64,000 nucleotides of DNA from Coptis chinensis (GCA_015680905.1 CM027378.1:83357501-83421500), one strand, 5' to 3'. Positions 35,108 to 47,475 are shown, numbered from the stretch's first letter. The notes: generated from the sequence alone by a model not told the origin. Program-made: numbers and translations.

Positions 35108-35258
35108 GGGTAATTTCCCAATTAGTAACACATAATGTCAATCTGTTCCCAAGTAGTAACCACTCTTCAATTTTGACTTTTCAACCTCACTTTTGACATT
35201 TTTGCCCTTCTCCTTATTTTCAAACAATGCCCACGTGGACATGCAACACTCTCTCTCT
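35108..35258 (+). repeat. Left TIR of Kaonashi-type MULE
   Basis: Pairs with 46180-46330 over about 151 bp with only a few mismatches by eye. It ends in the CTCTCTCT stretch. Confidence 0.93.
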
Positions 35259-35709
35259 ACTGCAACACTCTCTCTCCTTATTTGAAGTGATTTGAAGTGA
35301 TTTGATGGGTGTGTGGATAGATACCACAGATTATCTTAGAGATGAAGAGATGCAAATGAAGCGGTCCACTTAACGATCGTGGTTTAAAAGCCTCGAGATT
35401 AAGTAAACATTAAGATGGACGGTTATTTACATTAACACTGTTCATATACTATTTTTATTATAAAAAAATTATTTTTAATAAGAAAAATATAGAAATAATA
35501 AGATTCTTGTAAAAATAACAAGATAAAAATCATGAATTAAACCAACCCATGTATTAAACCCTTAAAACTAAGCAAAATCTACACAGCATTCACAGGACAT
35601 GTTCTGGTTCTACAACTATCATCAACAAAAATTGCAAAAGCACCAGAAACTAAGACAAAACATAAACCCCAACATAAAAACTGAACATAACAACAGAACA
35701 TAACAACCC

Positions 35710-35964
35710 TTAATCTTCATCGTCTTCATCTTCCTCGTCTTCATCATCGCCATCATCCCTAGAACTGGAACTATCATCATCATGTTGGTCTTCCCACATG
35801 TAATCAGTAGGGTCTTCAAAAAAATAAGGATCATACATCTCTTCTTCTTCATCGTCTTCTTCTTCATTAGTGTAGTCATCAGTAGAATAACTATCCCACA
35901 TTTTCTCGTACTCATCACTTGAGTAATCAGTGGTTTCACCGCTTGAACATCCAGGAAGAGGCAT
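35710..35964 (-). CDS. Small acidic protein in MULE, unknown function
   Basis: 84 aa, starting MPLPGCSSGETTDYSSDEYE and ending in a run of Asp/Glu (DDEDEEDEDDED). Over 40 percent of residues are acidic. It lies just inside the left TIR, oriented toward it, where MULEs often hold a second gene. I recognise no domain. Low-complexity GA-rich DNA can give such a frame by chance, so expression is uncertain. Confidence 0.4.
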   Translation of the reverse strand: MPLPGCSSGETTDYSSDEYEKMWDSYSTDDYTNEEEDDEEEEMYDPYFFEDPTDYMWEDQHDDDSSSSRDDGDDEDEEDEDDED

Positions 35965-36447
35965 GTTGATAAAAAACGATGGAGAGAAAAGTTTTAACTT
36001 TGGTAGATTGTTGCTAACAGAAAGAATATTAGAATGTGAGAGAGATCAAATTTTAGATGACTATTTCAAAGATAAATGTTTGCGGGAAACGAGGCATTGT
36101 AATTATGTGGGGTGGTTAGTTTTCTTTTCACCTTTCTTAATGTACCGTAAATGGTCATCATGACACACAAACAATGAAGGGACAGGCAAGACCAAATTAA
36201 TTTAGAAAATGAAGTGAATTTTGACCTTTGTCAAACCCAATGTAATTCGTTTGTTGCCATATTAGAGGGACATGCAAGTATGCAACTCGACTAAATTACC
36301 CCGAAATTAACCCATAAATGGACCCTAAATGGATTGAATGAATAATTTGGGTACCCCATAAATAATTATCAATGTACAAGAAAGTTCTCGATAGTCTTAA
36401 GGCCACAATATAGTTATTAATTGGACAGACGAATATGAATATCATTA

Positions 36448-36461
36448 TTTTGGCGGGAAAT
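36448..36461 (+). promoter_or_regulatory. E2F-like site 1
   Basis: TTTTGGCGGGAAAT fully matches the E2F consensus TTTGGCGGGAAA. It lies about 530 bp upstream of the Ulp-like gene start. Confidence 0.7.
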
Positions 36462-36757
36462 TTGAGGATTGACATGTGTCCCCAATTTGTAGAAGACCTT
36501 TTATTTATTTAAAGGCAATCAAACCCTTTTTTTCTTTTTTCAAATACCCATGTTTATTTCATGATATCTAGTGGCAAGCATGCTTCGGCATGTTAAAAAG
36601 CTTCATGTAGAATGTTAATCTTTATCTTGAATTTCATTGAATTTTTTTAACCTTATTAGAATTAATTATTTAGACAATGTATAGTAAAGTTCTTTGATAG
36701 TTCTAGGGTAGGAATATGTTTATTCATTTGATAGAGGAATCAACATGGACATCAGTA

Positions 36758-36771
36758 TTTTGGCGGGAAAT
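36758..36771 (+). promoter_or_regulatory. E2F-like site 2
   Basis: The same TTTTGGCGGGAAAT, about 220 bp upstream of the start at 36990. The sites sit in similar surroundings 310 bp apart, which suggests a local duplication. Confidence 0.72.
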
Positions 36772-36989
36772 GAAGTTGGGTACCCAATGAAGTCTGACAC
36801 GTGGAGGGAAATGACCTTGGAACGTACGTGTCACATTAACCGAAACTTAAAGAAATCAATTGGGAATTAGGGGGAAAAACTGTCCTAGTGAACCTCAATT
36901 AAATTTGGAAACCCTAATTTTTAGTTTCACTTCAATCTCCATATTATAACCCTCATTTTATCTTTACGGTTCGAATTATTGGTGGAGAA

Positions 36990-39900
36990 ATGAGGAAGCT
37001 TAACCTGACATGTAGAATGTCATTAGATAAAATGCAGAAATTATTTGGTGGATTTAGTAAGGAAGAAAGGGAGGACTTTGAGAATTCCTGTTTTCGAAGC
37101 TTTTTGCAAATCCAAAAAAATATGCACGCAACAACTACACTAGTTTTTGCCATAGTTAGCCATAAAGTTGGTAGACTTTGCTATCGGATTGGTAACAAAG
37201 ATTTGGTATTCAAGAAGAGTGATGTTGCATTGATTATGGGTCTTAGTGTAAACTCTGTTGCTAACTCATTCTACACCACTGACGTGAAGAACAACACATC
37301 AGAATTTCGTGCTAGGTTTTTTAAAGGAAGCACTGTTAGTGAGACAGAAATATTAGATGCTTTAGTGGTGGCAAAATCCAGTGGTAGTGAAGATAAAAGT
37401 GATATATTTAGGCTCAATAGGTTGTATGTGCTGCTCCAAGTTGTGCTTCCTGGATCTTCTAGGACTGTAGATGGAAGGTATGTTGATCTTGCAGAGGACC
37501 TAACTGCTTTTGATCAGTTTCCATGGGGCACACCTTGCTTTGAGATGTTGGAATACTGTTTGGATGAAATTTACAAAAATGTGTTAGCTGAGAAGGACTC
37601 CTTTGCAGTTTATGGTTGTGTTATTTGTTTTGATATTTGGGCATACCTTCACATCCCCCTCTTGGGGCTCGTAGGGCATTGAATGGTAAATTCCCAAGAA
37701 TACTAGATTGGGTTCAGTTGCCTCCCAAGAACTTACATCTCCAGACCTGGAAGAAGAAGCTCGAGCCTCTTAAGGGTAAGGTTGTTGCCTTTGACACTTT
37801 GGATATTGAAGAAGAAGAAATGAATGAAGATGTAATGAATGTGGCTTTCAACCAATAGGCCACACAAAGCGCTGCTTCAGTTTCAGAGGAGATGCTTCAG
37901 AGACAGGCACACCTACTGAAAGGCCTTGTAAGCATATGATTGAAACTCTGCATTGTTGATTATAAACTCTGCATTGCATTGTTGATTAGAAACTCTGCAT
38001 TGTTAATTATATTCTGCAACTGGATACATCAGCATTGCATTTTTAATTATTTGACATCTGTTGCATTTATAAGAAAGGTTCTTAAACTGAAAATATTAGG
38101 AAGTATATATTACATTTGTGTTGACTCACAGGATAGGTTCTTAAACTTGATATATCAGAAACTCTATGGTAGTTTTATGTTAACTGATAAGATAGGTTCG
38201 TAAACTGGATATATCATGAACTTTATGTTAGTGCTCATAAGGTAGATAGGACTCTATGATACACCGGCAATGCTTACTTCAACTAACTTTTGAATACAGG
38301 TTAGGGTGGCTCGGAATGACATCAAGTCTGAAATTAGGACAGGTATGGAGACAATACTGCAAGGGGTTTTACAGGGTGGGAAGAAAAGTGGATTGGGTGA
38401 ACCATCATCATCCCAGGGGGTTGTGAAGGGACCAAGAACAAAGAAAACAAGGGGAAGAAGCTGTGTCTACACCAATGCTGATGCTGTTGTCAAAAAACCT
38501 ACTACACGGTTTGTTAAGAATAAGGTTAAAGATGTTGTGGAAGAAGTTGTGTCTACCCCACCTTTTAAGAGGAAGTCATCACCCCCACCTCCTAAGAGGA
38601 AGTCGTCATCCCCACCTTCTAAGAGGAAGTCATCATCCCCACCTTCTAAGAGGAAGTCATCGTCCTCTAAGAAAGTTACATTTGATCTTTCACATGAGGT
38701 TGAAGAAAATAGAAAAAGAGGAGTGAATGCGGGGTTTAAAATGGTAAGGAGGAGGGTGAAGAGAAACATAGTATGCAACAAGTGAGAGTCCCCACCAAGG
38801 TTAAGTAAAGTAGAGGTAAAAGGCTAGCAAAAGGCAAACAATTTTGAAAAGAAGTCAAGTCGATTGAGAAAAGAAAAGACATGGAGGCTAAGAGCAAGGA
38901 AGCTAACAAACCAAAAAGAAGAAGAAATTTGATTGGTTTAGGTGAGGAAGAAGAAGATGGAGAGGGAGAGGGTAGTGAACCGATCTTGTTGCAAAGAAAG
39001 GTGATGTTTTGAGAGATATTAGTGAAGAGTTACCCAAGACTCCTCATGATGACCGGTGATGGGGAAGACCATGTACATGGTTTTTCCAAGAACCTGAACA
39101 TGAACATGAAGGCCCTTATGATAATGATGAGGGTGCTCCAGAGTTTTAGTTGAGGAGGTTGAAGAAGAGGGTTGTAAATACCTACAAATGTCAAGAGAAT
39201 GTGGTTCGGGAGTCTTTGAGCAATGAAGTCGCGGGGAAGAAGGTGTGAAAGAGCATTGATGAGAATGTGGTTGGCCAAAGTTCCCTAGTGGAAGTCTATA
39301 ATATGGATGTTGTTGAGCATGTGCCATTTATTAGTCCCTTGGACATTGCTCCTGGTGATGGTCCCTTGCCTACACCTAATGTTGATGTTCCCTCCAATGA
39401 TGATGTTGATATTGATGGGAAGAAGTCCCCGAACTCATAAATGGAGAAGGTCACATTTTACGCTTTACTTTCTTGCAAAGATCGACATAACTGACTTGCC
39501 TGTATTGTCACCCACAACCGCTCAAACCTTTGAGGTAGATAGTCAGCTCAAATCTATTGTTGTTATGAAATCTAAAAATGATAATGTGATGTTGGGAGAA
39601 CGTGATAATGATGTAGATGATGATGATGCTGTGGAGGGGGAAATGGTGGTCCCTAATGTGGTGCGCATACAGAGTCAAATGGCAAGTGAAATGGAAAAGA
39701 AAACTGAAGAAACACACCAAAGAAGAAAGAAGAGAAGGGAAGGGATGCAAGGTCAGTCATGGGAAGAAAACATTAGACAGGAATGTGATGAACTGATCAA
39801 GTCTGCTCTGGCCAAAATATTTATCAAGAAAACCACCACCAAAGGTGACCTCCTCATAAATCTACTGATACTATTGGAAGATGTTCACAAGGTTGTACAG

Positions 39901-40743
39901 TCCACAAAACTGTTTAGATGCTAGAGTGTTTGGATACAACCAGTCTATTTCAGTGCAAAGTTTCCATTCATTGCATGGAAGAGAGTGGGTAGATGGAGAG
40001 GTCAGTACACAACTAACATATTATCTTACATGTTAACCAGCAGCAACTAACATATTAACCATCAGCAACTAACATATTAACCATTAGCAACTTCTGCATA
40101 ATAATGTTTAAAATTCTATTACTCAGGTGATCACCATATATGTGAAGCTGTTGATCAGGTGGTACATCCAACATTGTAAGGAAAATAACATTCCAGAAGA
40201 AGAAACATATACTATCATTGAGGATGTATACTTTTCTGTAAGTTGTATCTCATTGGTTGATGGAATTTGTTTTGTATAGTTCACCTTATTGATGAAGTAC
40301 TTTATGATTTTGTTGATGTAGAAATTCATGAACAGAGAGTATACAAACTTTAAGAAGAAGATGGAAGACCAAACCTTGATTGGTGCAACTCGATGATGAC
40401 AGAGTAAATAGTGGTGCGTATCATCCACATGAAGTTGTTAAAGAGTACTTAGACCCTTATGAAGGAAGAATTAGAGATCAAGCACACCCATCCAGGGGCA
40501 ATGGGTCTTATCATTCCCTTCTTCAAAGTTGAAGGTAGCCTTTGGGTTCTTGAAGTCTACAATTTTGGAAAGAGAAAAATCTACAACTATGATTCTCTTG
40601 GTCCGAAGAAAGTTTCGATGAGCAACTTGCTATAGAGACTTGTCTTACTTTATGTCATGAGGTGTGCTGATCCATCGTCACCTCATGATTTGGGAGCCCC
40701 TTGGGCTCGTGAGAGTTTGTGCTTGTTACTCAACAACCGGATA
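36990..40743 (+). pseudogene. Ulp1-like protease gene of the MULE, broken
   Basis: The N-terminal frame (36990-37682, 230 aa) resembles the DUF1985-type domain that precedes Ulp1 domains in plant transposons: FSKEEREDFENSCFRSFLQI, VGRLCYRIGNKDLVFKKSDV, RLNRLYVLLQVVLPG. A frameshift near 37645 leads to ALNGKFPRILDWVQLP. The middle part (38306-38785) has Lys/Ser/Pro repeats, followed by a long charged stretch with several stops. The Ulp1 part starts at REWVDGEVITIYVKLL (near 39985) and reaches EGSLWVLEVYNFGKRKIYNY, then DSLG (near 40535). Ulp1 enzymes remove SUMO. The catalytic His expected in the S-H-W position reads Leu, and the Asp-Cys-Gly motif is not seen before YVMRCADPSSPHDLGAPWA, so it is probably inactive. 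An intron fits 37930-38300. Confidence 0.82.
38567..38668 (+). repeat. 27-bp coding repeat (KRKSSSPPS)
   Basis: Units start at 38567, 38594, 38621 and 38648 (the last partial) with AAGAGGAAGTC. They encode Lys-Arg-Lys-Ser-rich nonapeptides, basic and nuclear-signal-like. Confidence 0.88.
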
Positions 40744-41260
40744 TAAATAGTTGTGGCCTATTTTGCCTAGCCTATCTAGGGCCTTCGAGGGTGTAACCGA
40801 GGGAAGTAAACAAAATAGATATGCAACCCCATCGAATGAGGAAGAGGATTGGAATGGATATAATTAATTGTGGGTTGAATCCAGATCTTGTTTCAAAAAG
40901 TAGACAAGAGCAATTGGAGAAGAGTTTGGAGGATGCTAAAGAAGCCTGACGCGTGGAGGGGAATCACTATGAAACTTAGTGGATGCTACTTCTTCTATTT
41001 TGTGTTTAGTGAAACAAATAACTTCTTCTATTTTGTGTTTAGTTGTCTAATTTTAGTATGGTAATATCATTTTGTGGTGCCGATTAATATCATCACTACT
41101 TAATTTGTGATGATGGAATTTGTCATTCATTGCCTCATGCTTTCATGGAGTGATGAGTTAAGTTTTTAGTGAAGTATTTTTTATGGAATTAGTTGCTGAT
41201 AGGTCCTGCAATGCAATATGGTTATTGGAATATTTTGTTTCATCAAACATTTGTGTATAG

Positions 41261-41298
41261 TTTAGGCGGGAAATGTTTTGGTGGAATAGTTTGGCGCC
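41261..41298 (+). promoter_or_regulatory. Paired E2F-like sites 3 and 4
   Basis: TTTAGGCGGGAAAT (41261-41274) and TTTGGCGCC (41290-41298) lie 15 bp apart. A TATA-like TTTATAAG (41330-41337) follows, and a short frame starts at 41398. This is good promoter architecture. Confidence 0.62.
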
Positions 41299-41397
41299 AA
41301 CACCACTTGGGGGAAAATAGTGTGTTTCCTTTATAAGTACAAACGGGTTGCCTTTCTTGGTCCATCCCATTTCTCTTTCTCTTTTTTCTCATTCAAA

Positions 41398-41562
41398 ATG
41401 GGTGGGGGTGAGGATTCTACCAAGAATAATACAAATGTTGGTTCATCATCAACCAACTATAGCAAATGTTTTGAGTGTGGGGAACCGGGTGGGCCTTTGG
41501 AAGATCAATCGTCCATGGGCAACTACGCGACATTTGTCCGCTATGCTCAAATCGAAATATGA
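41398..41562 (+). CDS. Short frame behind E2F/TATA promoter, unknown function
   Basis: 54 aa, starting MGGGEDSTKNNTNVGSSS and containing KCFECGEPGGP. The start is 61 bp after a TATA-like box and is the first ATG of a plausible leader. Frames after the stop (KKVSLMQGPIHARVLNG near 41600) suggest this is the first piece of a longer broken gene. I recognise no family. A CxxC pair is present but is too short to call a zinc finger. Confidence 0.35.
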   Translation: MGGGEDSTKNNTNVGSSSTNYSKCFECGEPGGPLEDQSSMGNYATFVRYAQIEI

Positions 41563-42345
41563 GGTATGGTGTAAGTACAAAGCCACATAGTCTGGGAAGA
41601 AGGTTTCTCTCATGCAGGGGCCGATCCATGCAAGGGTTTTAAATGGATAGATCTAGAAGGTGAAGGGACACATAAGGCTAAAGCACGCTAGTGAAGCAAA
41701 TGTGACAAAGGAAAACCGGTTGCAAATCACCATTGATGGTCCTATTAAAATGAAAAATAGAGGCGTGTTGATGATGTTAGCCTACTTGTAAAGAAACTAT
41801 CCATTAGAGACTGACCATGTCATTGTTATAGTTCTTGATATTAATAGTACAAGAAGATGTCCGTTCAAACCAAATTAATTCTGAAACCAAAATTGCCAAC
41901 CAAAACTATCCAAAATATCAGCCCTCAAGTAAAGCCACGGGGTAACAATTTACCACTAACATATATGCAACTGCAAGTGCCAATTTCAAACAAACAAACC
42001 AAAGCTGCCACTATTGGTGATTGGTTAAAAGAAAGATCATATGTACTCTTCATATGCAAAATCTAGTGGAATCCCAGCTGAAAAATCAATCCACTCAAGA
42101 TCATCATCGCAACCGACCGCAAGTTGCCTTATTGTGTCCAAGACCACCACAACGCGTACACCTTCTTCTTTGCACTGGGACTCCCTCTCCTTTAGAGCGC
42201 TTTCTCTTTTTCTGTGGTCTTCCGGGCATCACCTCATCAACGGGTGGACGGACGATGATGCCATCATAAACCCAAACCCACTGTTTTTTCCTCTTAATGG
42301 TGTCCAGTTCTCTCTATATGTATCCATCATTGTTTCTTTTGTGTA

Positions 42346-45300
42346 CTAATGCAAGCAAAAGTCATATGCACATAGCTTACAGTGATCGATTGCCTTCATA
42401 GCATGGCTACAAGGAAGACCAACCTGTTGAAAAAAACCGCATGTGCAAGTCCTATCCAAAAGGTCTACGGTGTCAGTACGGTCTAGTGATTGCACAGAGT
42501 AAACGTGCTCACTTGCCTTTGTTGCTGTGAAACGTCTACTCGAATATCTCGACGAGATGAGCACTTCCTCGGTGATTTTTTCTCAGTTTTGTCTTCAGCT
42601 TTGGACGCCATCACCCGGTAGTCATAAAAATGTTTCATTATGTTCAACCCGATACCATTGACAAAGAGATGTCACGGCATAGCTCTCTCCGGAAGTATCA
42701 TCTTGTTCCAGCTCTCTCTATGTGATTTGTGTAGCAAATGACATACCTTCTCATTGGAGCAAAAGCACAACACCACGACTCTTTCAGAATCTTTACAATC
42801 TTTGCATAACCTTTCTTTGTCAAGACAATAAATTTGGCTCATAAGTCTTACAAATTCTGCTCGCTCATAAGTTTATTTGACTCTCTTCACCTTCCCTTTT
42901 GTCTCTTGCTTAGTCATACAATTTGAAATGTGTTGTGCACAAAAGCAATGGACCGCATTAGGAAGTATTTTAGGCACGGCTTGAAGAATGCTTATATGCC
43001 TATCAGAGAGAAGAACAAAGTTTTGCTCCGTCCCAACAACAAGGTCTCTTAACTTTTCCAAAAACCAATTCCAGTGGTCATTATTTTCCTTTGGGACTAT
43101 GGCAAATGCAATTGGAAACACGTGGCTATCGCCATCAGCCGCGATAGCAGTTAGTATGATTGACTTGTACCTACCTGTCATGAAAGTTCCATCAATCATA
43201 ATCAATGGACGAAGACATCTTTTGTAAGCTCGGACAGTGACGTCGTAGCTCACAAACAAACGTTCAAACTTGTGCTCAGGGGCCGATGACGTTTGCAGCT
43301 CAGTGAAACAATCTGAATCCACTCTTTTAAGTTATTTACAATAATTTGCCAACATTTGGTACGACTGACTAAAGCTTCCCCTTATCTGCAAGCAAAAAAG
43401 CCAAACAAACATAAGTTAGTTGTTGCTACTATTGCGTTCATTAGTTGCTGATATAACCAAAGCAGTTACCTTTTGCATTGCAATTTCTTTTGCTTTCCAA
43501 GCAACTTTATACGACACATTTGTCTGGTGTGTGCCCTTAACCTCCAACTGCAACTGTTTCGGAGCCATATCAATATTGTCCCTAAGTTTCGATTTCACAA
43601 CTTCTGAAACCCATTTTGCATCAGCTTGCTTATTAGTTGCAATTGCTTTATCTTGTGAACATGTATGTGCTTCTCTAAAGGTTATAATAACCCATATATC
43701 AAAACCAGTGGTCGGTTTTGCAAACAAATGAAATGTGCAACCAGGAGACTTACACTTCATATAAATCCTCCGGGAGAAGTGTTTCGCGACGGTATGAAAT
43801 CAAACATGTTTGCTATTGCGTATGACTTCATGTCTTTTATAAGATCATCCCGAGTAGGATAGTGTTGTCCTACTTTAGGAGGAACAAACTTCAGGTTCAC
43901 ATGAGGAGGAGTTACATCCACTTTAGCTGGTGTTTATGGACTATGGGGAGAGCGAAGAGGATCATATCCTTGATGTAAGTCTTCTGAATTGAAATCTTCT
44001 GCACCGAATAGCGTAGCATCAACCATTCCATTTGTTTCAATATCAGGTTCACTTTGGCCTTCCTCATCATTAACAGTCATATCAGGTTCACTTTGGCCTT
44101 CCTTACCATTAACAGTCATAGGCGTGCCTCCCCAAAAAAACTCTTGACTACGGTTAGGAGTAGACCATACATCACAATCATCATCCAATAATTGAACTTC
44201 ATCATCATCATCTTGATTACCACCATTTACTACTCTAACTTCATCATCATCAGCTCCATCCTTTACTTGTACTACTTTTTCTTCTTCAAAATTAACTTCA
44301 TGTAGTATTTCAACTTCATCATCATCACCCTCATTATTGTCAATATTTTGATTCATGGAAATTCTATATTCCTCAGGGACGTCCTCTGTATCACCATATG
44401 GATTTTGGGAATCAAAGTCATCATAATCAGGTTGATCAAGATCTCGTACACCATCTTGCTCATCACCATCATTGACCGTCCCTGTATTATATCCAGTAAT
44501 TAGCTCCCCACTATCAGCAACTGGAACTATATGTTACCTTGCAAGGTTATAGAGTGTACCTTCCACAAAAGAGAAGGCGGTGTGACCGTTTCTTTTTCAG
44601 ATCTTGAAGGTTCAGTGTAACCGGAGGAAACACCCTCTCGCCAAATATCTATATTTTAATGAACACTCAGTAAGTTCCACACCACTATCAGCGACAGGTA
44701 AGCTATCATCTATCAACATATCCCATTGATATCGAAGACTTACCTGCCATCACCTTTTCGAACGTTGACAAGCTGTGAGGTTGAATGTGTTCTTCGACGT
44801 CGTGAATCTCCACATCTTCCCATTGATGAGTCCCCACTCTCCCACTCCAGGGTTGGTCAAGGGGACTTTCTGGAAAACCAAAGATTCATAACTATCAGGA
44901 AATAAAGCATGTACCCACCCTCACTAATAATGACCTAACCAAATGGAAATGCATTACTTACCAATTGCTTCATCGACAAGTTTAAATTGGTTAATAGGAC
45001 GCTTCTGACGAGCTAGCTCCTTCTGTTTCAGAAAAGAGTGTTTCAGAGGAGAAACAATGCTTGGAGTAGCGTCTTTCTTAAACAACTCAATAACAACTTC
45101 TTTCTTCTTAACATTAGGTTGTCCATTGCTTACCACTTCTACTTCGTTGATAACCCAAACCATCATTGTTTTTCTTGGAGACTTTCTTTGTTTCATAATC
45201 ATGTTCAAATAATCTGTTTCTTCATCAATTCGACACGGGGACTTCTTCGTCAAGTATCTTATAGAAAAAGTAGATCTCTTTCTCGACAACACACCTTCCA

Positions 45301-45469
45301 CGGTACTCATGAATCCTTCAAATGAAATACCCCCATCACAAACTCTCAATTTCACCTCGCCACCAACATACTTCATCCGGCCATACTTGTCTGCTTTCAT
45401 CTCCCCATTGTAGTGAATAAGAACATCCAAAGAAGTACCTAACCAGTAAGTATAAAAAAAAACAACCAA
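42346..45469 (-). pseudogene. MULE (MuDR-type) transposase, broken
   Basis: Read right to left. The first exon (45469 to about 44962) has LDVLIHYNGEMK and MKYVGGEVKL, a PB1-like start seen in plant MULE transposases, and ends at a fair splice donor. A long acidic part follows (to 43934), then a stop, then a Cys/His DNA-binding region: KSPGCTFHLFAK, then IITFREAHTC (43760-43416). The catalytic domain (43322-42873) has LMIDGTFMTGRYKSIILTA with the first Asp, HVFPIAFAIVPKENNDHWNW, and LLSDRHISI with the second Asp. The C-terminal SWIM zinc finger (CTCGFFQQVGLPCSHAMKAI, near 42400) is in a separate frame. Together these would bind the TIRs and cut the element out. Stops and shifts separate the parts, and the segment that should carry the catalytic Glu (42570-42870) is degraded. 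Confidence 0.9.
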
Positions 45470-46179
45470 AAAGCGATGGTTACAAAGAAGTACCTAACCA
45501 TAAACCATAAAAACTGAAAAGTAAATTCAAACATTTAAGCACAAACTAGTTAAACTAACACTTTTAGGACATTTATGACAGAATCTATCTTAAATGCCTT
45601 AATATTAAACCCAACATTAAATATAGAATCAATATGGAAACCACCAACATTCTACCACAACTATATAATCAACATGCATTTATGCATGGAGACGTCATAG
45701 CTGTCTTCAAAACCCTCTTCCTTAAAAGATGAAACATCAAACAAACAAAACACTAAACTACGTGGAACAAAACCGTAGACCCAAGGCCCTAAATAGCTTA
45801 AAAAACAACAAACTATACCTTTATCATGTGAATGTGTCATGTTTTCCATGTCAAACCTTAAAAAATACAAAAAGCAGAGGGACAATGACGAGGAAGATGA
45901 AGAAACAACCAAGAAAAAAACAGAAACTTTGAGCTTTTGTCCTTATTTTTTAGGTTGGCTCAAAATACGAGGTAAAAGTTGTAAAGGTACTGACAACCAA
46001 AATCACTGAGAATTGCTGATAGTTTATTAGTCAGTTGCTTCTTCATTATAGCAACCACAGATACTACAACATGTTTTGATTAACGTGTTTTCTTGATTAA
46101 GATCCAACGGTTGTCCATCACTGTAAAGTCAAACTCATCAGGTACAATATGACAGAGTTATGCGCAGTAGGTAAAGAGG

Positions 46180-46330
46180 GGAGAGAGAGTGTTGCAGGTC
46201 CACGTGGGCATTGTTTGAAAATAAGGAGAAGGGTAAAAGTGTCAAAAGTGAGGTTGAAAAGTCAAAATTGAAGAGTGGTTACTACTTGGGAACAGATTGA
46301 CATTATGGGTTACTAATTGGGAAATTACCC
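46180..46330 (-). repeat. Right TIR of Kaonashi-type MULE
   Basis: Inverted partner of 35108-35258. It ends ...GGGAAATTACCC, followed by the TAA repeat (46331-46355). Confidence 0.93.
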
Positions 46331-46362
46331 TAATAATAATAATAATAATAATAATGGACAAT

Positions 46363-46977
46363 AGTGATCTTGGACACACCCATAAAACCACTCCCATACC
46401 CCATAACTAACTAAATTTTTTGTCATACCCCTATAACCGCCTCAATCCAATAATATCTCCCAAATTCATTTAAGGTATTTCCAATAGAGACAAAAAATAT
46501 AATAATAATAACAACAACACGGCCTTGTAATCTTGCACTTCAAAATTCAAAATCATTAATTAGTTGTTGATTGAGACTTAGGTTGGACAAAAAACGTGGG
46601 TATTTGTACTTGTCCATTGTAGTAATCCAAAGTATAATAATTTTCTAAATTCTCTCATTCGTCAAAATTTGATTTTTTTTTTTTTCAATTTTGATTTTTT
46701 TTTTTTTTTTTTCATCCTCATTACTTTGGTATAGTTTATTCATGCTCATGTTTATTGGTGAGAAAAATATTGCTAGAGAGCGAGATAAATGATTGGAGAA
46801 GAATTCAAGAACATTTTTTTGAAAGAAAGAAGAATAAGTAAATAACATGTTTTGTTTTGGGTACACCTAATAAAAAAAAGAGTAATTTAGAAACTTAAAT
46901 ATGTCTAAAATAATTTTATTTATTTATTTTAAAGTTGGGGAATGGGAGTGTTTTTATGGGTGTGTCCAAGATCACCC
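46363..46977. mobile_element. 615-bp MITE, MULE-like
   Basis: The left end AGTGATCTTGGACACACCCA and right end TGGGTGTGTCCAAGATCACC form a TIR of about 45 bp that continues into ATAAAA and CACTCCCAT. The flanks are ATGGACAAT (46354-46362) and ATGGATAAT (46978-46986), a 9-bp duplication with one mismatch. There is no coding capacity; the centre has two long T-runs (46672-46712). Confidence 0.8.
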
Positions 46978-47091
46978 ATGGATAATTGTGTTAACTCCCG
47001 GTCAAGAATGTTGAAGAGCTTAAACCTAACAAATTGTCAAAATGGGGCTTCTCGCACTATATTGGAGGGGCTCATCCTTAAATTCCCCTAT

Positions 47092-47475
47092 CTATCTATA
47101 TCTTAATACTAAAGCTCCCACAAGGAGTATTTTTCGAGCTCTATTAAAATTTCACATCATCTCATATTAAAACATAAATTTATCTCTTATTTGAAAACGG
47201 AAATCATTTTTTACAATGAGAATTCCTCTCCTATTATAACGGGAATTATTCTCTTATTAAAACAAATTCTAGTACTTTTAATTAAAGCGGGAATCCTTCT
47301 CCTATTAAAACAGAATGTCTCTCCCAATTGAAAAAACGGGTTTTTAAAACTTAATTAAAAATAATTTGTTAGAAAATTAAAACGGGTTAGCGACTAAAAC
47401 GGTAGTCCCAATTTTCTAAAAAAATCTAAATGTTTTCAAAAGAGTCGGTGCGTATACACGGGCCTACAAACTAGT
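47092..47475 (+). mobile_element. Helitron-like element A
   Basis: Begins near TCTATATCTTAATACTAAAGC and ends GTGCGTATACACGGGCCTACAAACTAGT. The CTAGT end, preceded by a short hairpin about 12 bp upstream, is the Helitron 3' signature. No target duplication is expected. It is too short to encode Rep-helicase, so non-autonomous. Confidence 0.75.

Larger units (their letters stand above)
35108..46330. mobile_element. 11.2-kb MULE with transposase and Ulp1-like genes (Kaonashi type)
   Basis: TIRs of about 151 bp (35108-35258, 46180-46330) begin GGGTAATTTCCCAATTAGTA and are nearly identical. TAATAATAA flanks both sides (35099-35107, 46331-46339). It lies in a TAA repeat, so the 9-bp duplication is supportive but not decisive. 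Inside are a minus-strand MULE transposase (42346-45469), a plus-strand gene with a Ulp1-like C-terminus (36990-40743), a small acidic minus-strand frame and a small plus-strand frame. MULEs with a Ulp-like protease gene are known from Arabidopsis (Kaonashi) and cucurbits. Both large genes are broken, so this copy is probably not self-sufficient. Confidence 0.92.

Noticed and set aside
35622..35939. Met/Lys-rich minus-strand frame overlapping the acidic frame
   Set aside because: Same GA-rich repeat DNA read in another frame. The composition is typical of an artefact.
38463..38726. Leu/His/Arg-rich frame overlapping the 27-bp repeat
   Set aside because: It is the shifted reading of the KRKSSSPPS repeat. 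The Lys/Ser frame continues the Ulp-like gene.
35099..46339. TAATAATAA taken as firm proof of the MULE insertion
   Set aside because: The duplication lies within a TAA microsatellite and could match by chance. The element call rests on the 151-bp TIRs and the transposase instead.
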